Below are positions 1-9,558 of a DNA stretch of 27,948 nucleotides, one piece after another. The DNA is from Cladosporium sp. IMV 00045 (lineage: Eukaryota; Ascomycota; Dothideomycetes; Cladosporiales; Cladosporiaceae), in assembly GCA_001931905.2 (NCBI GenBank), contig MSJI02000353.1, forward strand, positions 1 through 27,948, given 5' to 3'. The notes under the pieces are model-generated. The model was not told where the DNA came from. It did no database searches and saw only the letters and a list, made by a program, of their open reading frames with translations. The position numbers and the translations under genes are program-made. The first letter of the stretch is position 1, and the number at the start of each line of letters is the position of its first letter.

Positions 1-1
1 A

Positions 2-250
2 CGTAAGGAACGCAAGAAAGGGAAGCGCGTAGCGATAAAAGGGAAGTTCGTCTTTAATACGAAGGAAATCCTCGAGGTAGTCGAGAAAGCGGAAGCAGAA
101 GCGTCGAAGGGAAAGTCGAAAAGGAAGCGAATAGCGAAAGCTACGACTCCCGAAATCGAGGACGAGGAAGACGAAAGTATCGAGAGTAGTATATCCGAAA
201 GCGAGAGTGATTGTATTATCGTAGCTAGTAAGAGATCAAATCCGAAGTAG
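2..250 (+). CDS. Transposase C-terminal fragment (Fot1/pogo type)
   Basis: An open frame of 82 codons runs from the window edge to a TAG at 248-250. It begins with a very basic stretch (KKGKRVAIKGKFVFNTKE), continues through a Lys/Ala/Glu-rich helix, and ends in an acidic Ser/Glu-rich tail before NPK. A basic IKGKFVF...TKE segment followed by a low-complexity charged tail is what I recall for the C-terminus of Fot1-like transposases in ascomycetes. The DDE domain would lie upstream and cannot be inspected, so activity cannot be judged. No stop interrupts the visible part, unlike the copy at the right edge. Confidence 0.6.
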   Translation, partial: RKERKKGKRVAIKGKFVFNTKEILEVVEKAEAEASKGKSKRKRIAKATTPEIEDEEDESIESSISESESDCIIVASKRSNPK

Positions 251-263
251 AGAGGTCGAATTT

Positions 264-297
264 CTGTCCGAACTCCCGTACTGTCCGAACTCCCCTA
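264..297. repeat. Tandem 17-bp repeat in a transposon terminus
   Basis: Two adjacent 17-mers, 264-280 (ctgtccgaactcccgta) and 281-297 (ctgtccgaactccccta), differ by one base. They lie just inside the presumed element end. Repeated short motifs in pogo-class terminal repeats are candidate binding sites for the CENP-B-like helix-turn-helix domain of the transposase; that role is inferred here. Confidence 0.6.
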
Positions 298-444
298 CCG
301 TGACGTTATTAGCAATAGATAGAAGGGAGTAGAACCATGACGCGCCACTTTACACCCCGTAGCAAGGACACCGATATACACGGAAGCAACGTGAGCGACG
401 AGGATCCACATCTTGATTCCTTTCCGCCGTGAACAAAAGCTTCA

Positions 445-3400
445 TCAACCTCTCTTAAAAACCTCCACTCCCAACGCGGGAGTCTCCACGAGCCGGTTCT
501 CAGCAACACCCTCACTCTTGCGCTTCTCGAAGAAGCTCTGGCACTCGCCGACGGCCATCATCCACTCCGCGAGCGCGCGTCCCGTGTACCGGGCACACTC
601 CCGACTACTGCGGTCTTTAGGCTCGACAGCCTGCAGATGCTGTGCGCCGTCCGCCTTCGCACAGCGAGCCTGCAAGAACTCCTGCGCTGGCTTCGGAAGG
701 CGCGGCGGGAACAGGCGGATTGAGCCAGGCGCTTTGACGTTGGGGTTGAAGTCAAGGGAGAATTTGAAAGACGAGCTGCGCGCGATGCTATTGGTGTGTG
801 AGGTTTCGGACGGTGTTGGTGGAAGGCTGATGCTGGGGGTCGTGGTGTTTGTGTTGCGGTGGCGGTCTTGAAAGATGGAGTGGTTGAGATCCGCGTGCTG
901 GGCGTCATTGAAGCCGTCTGCAGCGTTTGGAAGATGCAGTTCTGGGCTCAAGGGAGCGAGGCTCCGAGGCCGGTTTCGCGAGGTCATCATGTTGCGGATT
1001 ATGCTGCGGATGGCTTTTGCTGGGCTGCCGGACTCGTCGGTTGAGTGGGAAGAGTCAGGGTAGGTTTCGACTTCCATCATTGAGTCAGGTTCGGAGAAGC
1101 GCTCGGTTGTTGAGGGGCACGATGAGTGTTTAGGAGGAACGAAGGCATTGAAGGAGTGGAACGAGCCGCCGCGAATGTTGGCTGGTGTGTCCGTTCGGAT
1201 AATCAAGAGGCTCCTGCTCGGTGCGGGGTTGCATGGGTTCGTTGGCGGTAGTACGACGTGGCGCTGCTCAGCATCCTGCCGAAGCCAGAGGTAGTGAGAC
1301 CAAGCCAGAGAGAGGCGAACGTGCATAGTCTGATACACTTTCAAGTCGCAGTGCACAGGCTCGCCATCAAACCTCCCAACGCGCCAGCACAACAGGCGCA
1401 TGTAGTAAGCCCTGACCATTGGACACCAGTGGTTGAATCTGCTTTCGAAGATCGCTGGGTCCAGCAAGAATCCAATAGAAATGTCTGCTTTCCGATCTGC
1501 ATCCGACACCACAGTATCCCAGATGGTGTAGAGGAACGCATAAAGTCTGATCTCCGTCAAAGTATTTTCGCTGCTGGTCATCTTTTTGCACACCTCAACC
1601 CAAAATTTGGAATTTATCAGAGGGCTTTCATTGTCGCCCACGTGCTCAAAGCGAGCAAGTATCACCAAGGCTTCCTCCAGAAAATCAAGCAGTGTGTAGC
1701 AGGCCGAATGGTCAAAGACAGATGTCCCGCGCGTGGCGCTCTGCAAAAGATAATTGAAAGATTCGGCAAAAAGCTGTCGAGCAAGTGGGCGGTCCGCTGC
1801 GCGCTCTGGAACGAAGTCACGTATTAGCATTATAAGCCGGTTCTCGGCCATCATTCGTGTGGCGTTAGCAGGTAGTGAGGGATTCATGGAGACCACGGCA
1901 TCAGGGCCCGCAAAATGGTCCAAAATCGACGATGAGCTGGCAGGACTGGTGTCTTTCCCACTCGGCTTCGCATCCCTGTGTATGGTGGCATCAAGGTTGG
2001 TGAGGATCTGAGCGTGTACCATGAGTAACCCTGGTACGCACATCCGCTCGCTCTTCGTTACACCTTCGGGTAGGAAGTCGGCAACCAAGATGTGGTAGTG
2101 CTTTACGAAGACGTAGAATAGATCACTCTCCCGACCCGTCCATCTTTCCAGCCAGTAGCCCCACCAGTTGGTGTTGTTGGTGCCCAAAGGAAGTGGCGGG
2201 GGTGTTCTGAGTTTGCGCAACATTTCAGGAAGAGAAAGAAAGCCCAGACTCTGTAGCGCTGGTGGGAAGCAAGCCACGATCGATTGGGAGACATCGGCAA
2301 GCTTATCAAATTTTCCGATGCTGTTTTCCTCCAGCACTCGGCGGAGTGTAGTCACTGGTAGGCCCCACAGTCGGACGAGTATGTCTGCCATGCCAGGTAC
2401 GAACATGAAAGCGTACGCACAAGTTTTTCCGCAAAATGTGTCCAAGCTGGCATAAGCATTTCGCATCGCCATCTTGTCAACCACAAACGCCATTTGAAAG
2501 CTCAGGTTCTGGAGAAAAATATTACTAACGTTATTATGCACTGATTCGGTAAGGGATTCCGACGTGCTCGGAGATGCAAATGTGGGAGACTGGTCGCTGC
2601 GATATCGTGTCCGTTTCTCTCGCGTGTCGATTGACGAAGTTGGTGATAGTGGTAGTCGCCATTCGGGTCGCTCCATAATGCCAGAAATTCCGTCGATGAT
2701 CGCAGTATGATCGATGCCTGATATTGATCGATTATTGCAGCTATGAAGTATCCCTAACAAACCGCTCCACCATTTATTCAAAATGTTTGCTCTTCTGTCG
2801 AGATCTTCCGGCCGAAGCCTGCTATTGGATGGATGCGATGCGTATTGCCTCAGAAATGGCAGAAGTGATGCCTTTGCAACATTCGCCTTGAGTGCAACGG
2901 ACTTGGACGCGAGTTTTGCGTAATCGCCATCCAGCGCGCGAAAAATACTCCAGAGTTCGTCTTTCTTTTTCGTGAGCGAGATATGGCTGCCGGAGAAAGT
3001 CCGTTCGGGTGATGCAATTCGTGGCACCGGAGCTGCGCGATCATATTGCATTGCGTCTTTTTGGCCGCTGGGCAATCGGTCGGTGAAAAAGGACTTGTGA
3101 ACCGTCGGAATATCCGGTACAGGCGGGATAAGTCCTTCATCCGAGCTTTTGGCTCGAAATTGGCCTGCTGTAGGTTTCCCAAACTTGTCGCGAAGGCATA
3201 TCGACTTTCGCCGCAGCATCAAAGGGCGCTCCGGTAATGTCTCAGCGCTCGGCGCCGTATGCTCTCGCCTTTGCGTCAACGGCTCGAGTTTTGGAGACTT
3301 GGTTGTGTCGTTCCATCTGAGCAAAGACTTTCTGCTCCCTATCTGTGCCTCAGGTGGTGGCGACGGCTCATGTGCATTGTCTTGTCTGCTGGGCTCTGGA

Positions 3401-4044
3401 ATGGCATCAGAGACAAAGTTTCGCTTGCTAGCCTTGACAGTCGACGTCGAGCGCGAGTTTGACTGTGAAGAGATCCATGATTTATGGTTTAGCTTAGTAG
3501 CCAAAGACGAGCCTCTGCTAAGCCGTGGTTTTGACGGACTTGACGAAGTTGGACTGGGAGCTGCTTTTTCGGCGCTATTGTTATGGATGGTCCTGAGCGG
3601 AAGACTGGGAGGCTCTTTTGAATCACCGTTGGTCTTTTTTTCTTGAGCTAGCTTCTCCAAGACGATCTTCAAATTCTGGTGTTGCTCGCCAGCCAAGTCA
3701 CGTACAGAGTCTGTCGATGGCCTCAGTTCAAACTCATCAGGCGTATTCCAGCCTAAGGAGTCTGGTGGAGAGCCATCTGCGGCGTCGTCCGAGGAGTCGG
3801 CCTCGGTGAAGCTGCCCTTGATCGCAAAAACGTTGGCATTAACGTATTTGTGTTGGTAGTGGACGGCACCAGGCATGTAAGTGTAAGATGCCGAACGAGG
3901 GAGGTCTAATCGCAAGACTGCCGAGGGTTCCTTTTCCTTCATTCCAATGAGTGCCGCCGGCGTCTTATATCCTCCAGCCCTCCTGTCTTCCCCTAGTTTC
4001 CCAAAGTGTACGGGCTGTACACCTTCCGCCGCTGCGGTGGGCAT
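445..4044 (-). CDS. DUF1765-type conserved fungal protein, 1199 aa
   Basis: A single uninterrupted 3.6 kb frame with no introns. Residues 1-360 are mostly low-complexity Ser/Pro-rich and probably disordered, with a short conserved-looking LDLPRSASYTYMPG segment at about 47-60. From about 362 the protein becomes ordered and helical (ELWSIFRALDGDYAKL, then SVALKANVAKASLLPFL, LRPEDLDRRANILNKWW and SISGIDHTAIIDGI), the pattern I associate with the Pfam DUF1765 family of fungal proteins of unknown function. The C-terminus (ALAEWMMAVGECQSFFEKR, then VETPALGVEVF) also looks conserved. The start is uncertain: Met35 (3942) is an alternative, and an upstream intron is possible. It is transcribed away from the RRM-YTH gene across a 1.3 kb spacer. 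The family call is from memory of motifs; cellular role and location are unknown. Confidence 0.8.
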   Translation of the reverse strand: MPTAAAEGVQPVHFGKLGEDRRAGGYKTPAALIGMKEKEPSAVLRLDLPRSASYTYMPGAVHYQHKYVNANVFAIKGSFTEADSSDDAADGSPPDSLGWNTPDEFELRPSTDSVRDLAGEQHQNLKIVLEKLAQEKKTNGDSKEPPSLPLRTIHNNSAEKAAPSPTSSSPSKPRLSRGSSLATKLNHKSWISSQSNSRSTSTVKASKRNFVSDAIPEPSRQDNAHEPSPPPEAQIGSRKSLLRWNDTTKSPKLEPLTQRREHTAPSAETLPERPLMLRRKSICLRDKFGKPTAGQFRAKSSDEGLIPPVPDIPTVHKSFFTDRLPSGQKDAMQYDRAAPVPRIASPERTFSGSHISLTKKKDELWSIFRALDGDYAKLASKSVALKANVAKASLLPFLRQYASHPSNSRLRPEDLDRRANILNKWWSGLLGILHSCNNRSISGIDHTAIIDGISGIMERPEWRLPLSPTSSIDTREKRTRYRSDQSPTFASPSTSESLTESVHNNVSNIFLQNLSFQMAFVVDKMAMRNAYASLDTFCGKTCAYAFMFVPGMADILVRLWGLPVTTLRRVLEENSIGKFDKLADVSQSIVACFPPALQSLGFLSLPEMLRKLRTPPPLPLGTNNTNWWGYWLERWTGRESDLFYVFVKHYHILVADFLPEGVTKSERMCVPGLLMVHAQILTNLDATIHRDAKPSGKDTSPASSSSILDHFAGPDAVVSMNPSLPANATRMMAENRLIMLIRDFVPERAADRPLARQLFAESFNYLLQSATRGTSVFDHSACYTLLDFLEEALVILARFEHVGDNESPLINSKFWVEVCKKMTSSENTLTEIRLYAFLYTIWDTVVSDADRKADISIGFLLDPAIFESRFNHWCPMVRAYYMRLLCWRVGRFDGEPVHCDLKVYQTMHVRLSLAWSHYLWLRQDAEQRHVVLPPTNPCNPAPSRSLLIIRTDTPANIRGGSFHSFNAFVPPKHSSCPSTTERFSEPDSMMEVETYPDSSHSTDESGSPAKAIRSIIRNMMTSRNRPRSLAPLSPELHLPNAADGFNDAQHADLNHSIFQDRHRNTNTTTPSISLPPTPSETSHTNSIARSSSFKFSLDFNPNVKAPGSIRLFPPRLPKPAQEFLQARCAKADGAQHLQAVEPKDRSSRECARYTGRALAEWMMAVGECQSFFEKRKSEGVAENRLVETPALGVEVFKRG

Positions 4045-5339
4045 AGCCGCAAAATGTACCGGACTGTACTCCTCTTGATCCTACTCCAACCCAGTTCGGG
4101 CCCCTTAGCGGAGGTGGTATGTAATGCGCAACTCTTCCACTTAGCAAATCGGGGCCATGTCGCGCACGGTCAAGCCAGCAATGCTCGTGCGAGCTCCAAG
4201 TCCGACTCGGCGGTCTCTGCAGCCACGAGGTCCGGTGGCTTATCGTGGCGACACCGTTGAAAGGGAGGCTAATCGGTAGCGACAGTGGGGTGACTGGCGA
4301 TGTAGATAGCTTGGCGAAGCGCAAGTCTGCGGTGGTCACTGGGAAGATGCAGACCTGTCAACAGTCAAACAAATACAAAATTATGTGACTGATTGTTTGG
4401 AAACTTTCCGATCAAATAAACAAACACAGCTGTGCTTGTCAATCAGCCAAAAAGAAGCCGAAGGCTGTTGTTTGATTGACTGATTGGTTGTTTGACTAGG
4501 GTTTGGAAGGCACGCAAGACACGGGCGACAATGTGCTTGGATAAGAGTAGGGCTGGGGTTCGTGCTCGGGGTTGACACAGGGAGTGTTTCACCCCTACGG
4601 CCACTCACAGCGCCTGCGCCAGCTATTCTGGGACCATCGGTAGGAGGTCTACACTGCGCCAACACACCAGCCTCGCCGTCGTGTTCCATAACCTTGGTGG
4701 AAATATGCTCTGGTCAAACGCCCTGTGCCACCGGCCCACCGCGAACGGGACCGTCTTTTGGAATGAGGCCACTAGGGCAGCTAGGATATCCGTACACCCC
4801 GTATCCTTGACTCAATATTGGAGATTGTCTGGTACCTAGAAGGTACTGTATACGAACATGCCTCTTGCCACACCACAAATGGGTCCCCCAGTAGCCTTGC
4901 ATAACGGGTCAACGTGGAGGGTGGCTCGCTGTTCTCTCCCCGCCATGCCAAGCCACCACAGCCATTGAGCTAACGCAAATGATCGTAGAGACATCGCACG
5001 ATCAACAGAGCGTGTCGTACACCCGTCGCGTGCGCGCGTCGCGTGTCTGTGTATCGTGGGGAAGATTTCTATCGTGCGCCTCCCCTATCAAAAAGCTGCT
5101 GAACGCGGGTAGAACTAGGGCTGTGGCAATCAGTCAAATTTCGACACCATTCAGTGAAACAGCTCACGAATTTCTCGTGATTTACTTGAAGGAGCTCAAG
5201 TCATCTATGAGAGCTGGGAGGCTGCGTACTGACTGTGCAAGCCCCCTCCCCTTTCCTGCACATTTGGATGACCTGACCCAGCCCCGCAAGATCGACTCAA
5301 TAGTTCTACATTAATAGAAGTGAGCGGCTGCCCTTCATC
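4045..5339. promoter_or_regulatory. Divergent intergenic region between DUF1765-type and RRM-YTH genes
   Basis: About 1.3 kb with no convincing coding sequence, lying between two genes that point away from each other, so it must hold both promoters and 5' UTRs. It contains a cluster of TTGTTTGA/TTGACTGATTG-like words at 4384-4500, including a perfect 10-bp inverted pair (agtcaaacaa at 4363-4372, ttgtttgact at 4488-4497). A short upstream exon of either gene cannot be excluded. Confidence 0.5.
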
Positions 5340-6930
5340 ATGCGCCCACATGGCGAGCGTATGCCTTTCGCCCAATTCAGCACCCCAACGTCAACTGGTA
5401 TCATGAATACAGCTCCTTCCCAGTACATCCTGAAACCGTCGCAATATGGACCTTTTTGTCACCATCATGCGACCTCCGCCAACGCGCAGCAGCAACAGTT
5501 TCTAGCGCAGCAGTGTGGTGCACTTTCTGTGCCGTACACCCACATTGGGGGCCTGTCGCAGCTGCCACAGGCTCAGATGCAATGGCCCTTCGCTCGGCTG
5601 GATCCGTATCCTGGCGGCATAAACCAGGCCGCGCCTTCGTCTGTAAGCATGCACTTCCAGCAACAACATATGCTTGTCGGCTATGGAACGTTGGTCTTTA
5701 ACCCAGACACAAGTGAGATTCTCCGTAATTATGAGTCCAGGATTCGTTGATTGACAAGAATTTCCAGCTCAGCTTCGTAAACCTGACTTCAAATCGTCAG
5801 TCGTTCCTTCCGTTCCTCGAGACCCGCCGCGCAAGCCTAAACAATCTGGCCACGCGCTCTGGGTTGGCAACCTTCCTACTGTGGACATCGCCGAATTGAA
5901 GGATTACTTCTCCCGGAATGCAGCTTCGGAAATCGAGAGCCTTTTCCTTATGTTGAACACCAGGTGTGCCTTTGTCAACTATCGAACAAAGGCTGCGTGC
6001 GTCGCAGCAATGAGCCGCTTTAATGGGTCAAGTTTCCGCGGCGCAAGGCTAGTATGCCGATTAAGACAAGATTCCGTGAGAGAGATCGCCGCAGAAACTA
6101 TCTCGGAAAGCCGTAGACTCACCAGAACCGAATCGAAGCCAACCATTGACGGCAATTCTGCGGAAGGGATGCCAACCCCAATTATCGCCAGGAGCACTCC
6201 GGCTCCACCACGAATGCAAAGTGCCGACGCGATAACTCCACCGGAGCTCGCAAAGGTAAAAGTTCAAGAGAAGTTTTTCATTATGAAGAGCCTTACTATG
6301 CAAGATCTTGAGGCGAGCGTAAGGACTGGGACCTGGGCAACGCAACCGCATAATGTCTCCGCGCTGAACCGCGCCTTCAGCGAGGCAGAGAACGTTTGCT
6401 TAATTTTCTCGGCCAACAGATCTGGCGCATATTTTGGCTACGCGCGTATGGAGTCAGATATATTGGGAGAGCCGGTGCCTATCATATATGGCCCAATGTC
6501 ACATACTCCATATCCGGGAGACGGGCCTAAATTGATTGCTATGCCGGCAACTGAGACTGCACCGCGCGGGCGCATCATCGACGACTCGGCGCGCGGCATT
6601 ATTTTTTGGGAGACGGAGTTGTCGGACGAGCACGATGACTCGTCGCCACAAAAGATAATGCAGGATGGCACTGGTGGCCACCATCTGGGACAGCTGTTCA
6701 AGGTCGCATGGGTTTCGACCTCGCCCTTGCCTTTCCACCGGACCCGAGGCTTGCGCAACCCCTGGAACGCGAACAGGGAGGTGAAGATTGCAAGAGACGG
6801 AACGGAACTCGAACCTTCGACGGGCAAGCGCCTGGTGCAGATGTTTCATCATCCGGCACAGGTAGTTGGGCTTCCTCCACCGATGCCGCGATATGGTACT
6901 CCCTACCAAATGTCTAGGTCCTATTGGTAG
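5340..6930 (+). CDS. RRM-YTH domain protein (predicted m6A-RNA reader), 2 exons
   Basis: Exons 5340-5712 and 5768-6930 give 511 aa; the 55-bp intron (GTGAGA...TTGAC...CCAG, 5713-5767) joins the frames exactly at a Thr codon. Residues 1-150 are Gln/Pro/Tyr-rich and probably disordered. An RRM follows at about 154-224, with RNP2 LWVGNLP and RNP1-like RCAFVNY. The YTH domain spans about 292-495 (KFFIMKSLTMQDLE, TGTWATQP, FSANRSGAYFGYARM, LFKVAWVSTSPLPF, NPWNANREVKIARDGTELEP). Trp314 matches the first aromatic-cage Trp, and Trp405 in GIIFWE is the likely second, after an insertion of about 45 residues relative to animal YTH domains. YTH proteins bind N6-methyladenosine in RNA and affect its processing or decay. 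Met1 is the first in-frame ATG; a further 5' exon cannot be excluded. Confidence 0.9.
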
Positions 6931-7077
6931 GTGCTATAGCTGGTGCGGATGATGCGAGCTTACCTTAAGTCTAGAGGGCGGAGTGCACTCTCAAAGCCAT
7001 GGAATCGTTGGCGACGGAGGTGCGTTTGTAAAAGGTGCGTCAGAGAGCGGTGGATAGCTCGGAAACTTGACTTGGCT

Positions 7078-7701
7078 TTAGGATGCAAAGTCTGTTTCGT
7101 AGATGGAAAAGGATACCGAGGAGGTTGAGGGGATGTAGGTGGAGTTTGGCTCAGAGGATTCGGAGAAGGTGCTAGCGAGCGGTGGGACGATGATGGACGA
7201 CCGTTGGGGGATGATAACGGTTGCGGGTGTGTTGTAGTAGTTGCGGTGGTAGTCGAGTGAGCCGGTAGGCGCTGGCAACTTGGGGCTGGCTGGTAGTAAA
7301 TGGAGTGGGTGAAGATCTGCGGAGCTATTGGTGTTATTTCCTGGACCTGCGTGTCTCAACCCAATCCCTCCAATAGTGGCGGTCATACTGATCCAATCCG
7401 TCCAAAATCCATCCGGATGTATCCAGTCCAATAGCGATTCACAGCGCGGCCCATGGTGAGAAGTCGTCGCTTCGGCGCTGCTACTGAAAAGGTCCCGGCC
7501 GTCGAAATGGCCGTACACGAGCGATGAACCATCGCTAGATGGGGGTCTCTGCAGCCGAGCAAGTAGAGCCTTGTTTGCACCAGCAAAGGTCAAGCGTGTC
7601 CAGTCTGTGCGGCACATCCAACTGCTCATAAACATTATGATTATCAGCATCCGTGGCATCGACCTTCCTGGCTTCAGCCTCGACTCGCCGCTCCTCTTCA
7701 C
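7078..7701 (-). CDS. Hypothetical protein (doubtful), 207 aa
   Basis: An open frame convergent with the RRM-YTH gene and ending 148 bp from it. I do not recognise it. The middle (LLDWIHPDGFWTDWISM) has an aromatic, ordered look, and the C-terminal 80 residues are Ser/Pro/Thr-rich. An overlapping frame at 7535-7783 (RRLMMLYREEERRVEAEARK) looks like a plausible charged helix, so the true gene, if there is one, may be a spliced mixture of these frames. I found no splice pair that joins them cleanly. Confidence 0.25.
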   Translation of the reverse strand: MKRSGESRLKPGRSMPRMLIIIMFMSSWMCRTDWTRLTFAGANKALLARLQRPPSSDGSSLVYGHFDGRDLFSSSAEATTSHHGPRCESLLDWIHPDGFWTDWISMTATIGGIGLRHAGPGNNTNSSADLHPLHLLPASPKLPAPTGSLDYHRNYYNTPATVIIPQRSSIIVPPLASTFSESSEPNSTYIPSTSSVSFSIYETDFAS

Positions 7702-9558
7702 GATATAGCATCATAAGTCGCCTGGTGCGATGCGGCGAGGTGACGGATTCCAGGCTCGCGACAACGTCCAATGAAGGCTCCACCGCTCAGAATCCGCGAC
7801 TCCCATTCTGTGTCCAGCTTTGTAAGTATATACTGTGTCGGCTTCAGTTCCGAAGCCCGTGCTGCCTGTTGCCGTCCGGCACGTAAATGTTGGACAGATG
7901 ACATTCCACGATTTTGTCCTCTTAGAGTGGAATCTACAGTACCTGCAGGAAACACCCTTAAATACACCCAAATGCGGATTGGCTCACAGCGATCTGTCTG
8001 CCGATCGAGGGCATTGGAATTGGCCGTGTAAGTGAGTCGATAGACTCGGCAGCTCGCGTCGCTCTGCTGCTGGAAATCCGTGCTCCTCACCAAGATCTTT
8101 GGAGACTTTCTTGCCACAGGGTTACAGAGCGTACTTGCGCCGAACGCCGTTTCTACTTGGCTCTGGGCGATTCTGAACGAGCCCGAGTGACTCGAGCTTT
8201 CGTCTCAAGCTCTCTTTATCCATTAAATTCCAAACGTGCGTGCTTCGAGACATGTCGTGGTTCACTACAATTCAGAAGCGTGCAATATCTGGAGCCTCGG
8301 GCGCAAACCCCGAAATGCGACGCGTTCCGAGGCACGCAATACAAGAGTAACCTGCCGAAACCTCGTCTCCTTCAGTCCTGACACCTCACAATTTGCCGGC
8401 GCGGGTGTCAACCCTGAGCGAAACTCTCCAGACTCTGTTCCGCGATCCTATCACATTCTCCACCACCGTCCCAAAGTTCGCGTCATCCCGCCTTGGGCCC
8501 CCAAGCACGACGGTGTCAACGCTGGTACAGAGCCTGATCACCCAGAACAGACGACCTGATCGAAAATCTGACCAAGGGATGACAGTGCAAGTTCCTTGCG
8601 ACATTCCACAACACAGGAACGGACAGCACCCACGTGCTCTGCAATGCCAACAACTACCCCATGATAATGAAGATAAGATGTAACTTATCACATGTCATTT
8701 AGGCCCATCATACGAACCTCCGAAGGCGAAAATTTTGGCAATTTCTCATCTCCTGGGATTGGCGCTCCGCCTGTCACGGCCTACACCTAATATGAAGGCT
8801 TTGCTTTCCAGACTGCTTCGATTCGCTTCTTTTTCTTCTTTAGCTTCGCAATTTGGTGAATAGCCTTGTACACTGAATAACACTCTACTCGAGCCCGTGC
8901 CATCTACCGCCGATTGGCGGGAAGTTGGCCTTCCAGTCTGTTCGATTACCGTATCGTCGCTCGGACGACCTTTAGATTCGGCTTCCACTTGTCCCTCGGG
9001 CCGTCCATCAACTGTCCCTTATCGTCTTTCTTTATCCTCCATCCTACTCAAGCATGCAAGACTGAAACGCATCACGAGCAACGAGCCACAAAACGCTAAA
9101 CCAAGATAGGTAACTCCGCTGAAAAGTGACACGAAACTCGCGCGGGGGCATCGCGAGCTGCGGCGCTAAAACCGCGTCGTTCCGAACAATGGGTTTTCGG
9201 CTTTCGCTCCTCACGTGTCTACATCTGCATGCGAGCGGAGCGACAAGCCTCCAGTTGCGCCAGTGCGCCCCAAGGCCACCAAACTCAATCCTGTGCCTGC
9301 TGCAATCTTATCGCTAGGGCCCGCTTAGCTCGCCGTTTCGCCCGTCCGCTGCACCTCCACCCATACAACTGTGCCCTGCTCCATCGTTGCATGCCACCTT
9401 GTCTCGCCCGTGTCTTGCTCTCACCTGCCCGTTTCCCCATTGCCCCGCAAATACCCGGCTGTCCTGCCCTTGCCTTGCCCAAACACTCCTGCCTCTGAGC
9501 CCCGGTCTGCACAACCCCTTCGTCGATACCCTCCGTCCACGGATGATCAACCGACAAC
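7702..9558. other. Gene-poor region upstream of the C2H2/Zn2Cys6 regulator
   Basis: No frame here shows a recognisable domain, and the longest ORFs on both strands look like chance. The last 160 bp or so (about 9390-9550) are strongly C/T-rich on the + strand and end just before the ATG at 9559, as is common for core promoters and leaders of filamentous-fungal genes. Confidence 0.4.
9390..9558 (+). promoter_or_regulatory. Pyrimidine-rich core promoter/leader of the C2H2-Zn2Cys6 gene
   Basis: A CT-rich tract without purine runs directly precedes the start codon in the context gacaacATGg. Such tracts are typical of fungal promoters lacking a strong TATA box. No specific factor site is claimed. 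Confidence 0.35.

Larger units (their letters stand above)
1..306 (+). mobile_element. 3' end of a Fot1/pogo-class DNA transposon (cut by window edge)
   Basis: The stretch holds the last 82 codons of a pogo-class transposase followed by a candidate terminal repeat. The proposed outer end is at 306, next to a TA at 307-308 that would be the TA target site. Reading inward from 306 there are 9 bases, then two tandem 17-mers (297-281 and 280-264) that differ at one position. The partner end lies outside the window, so the boundary is inferred from the TA and the repeat architecture, which resembles the element at the right edge of the window. Confidence 0.6.

Noticed and set aside
1258..1827. 189-codon frame on the + strand
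   Set aside because: Antisense shadow of the conserved part of the DUF1765-type protein.
3149..3646. 165-codon frame on the + strand
   Set aside because: Antisense to the DUF1765-type gene; composition is what the complementary frame of a Ser-rich protein gives.
5713..5767. Stop codons separating two genes at the RRM-YTH locus
   Set aside because: A canonical 55-bp intron removes them and joins the frames precisely upstream of the RRM.
7698..8117. 139-codon frame on the - strand
   Set aside because: No domain character, overlaps several equally long frames on both strands, no splice support.
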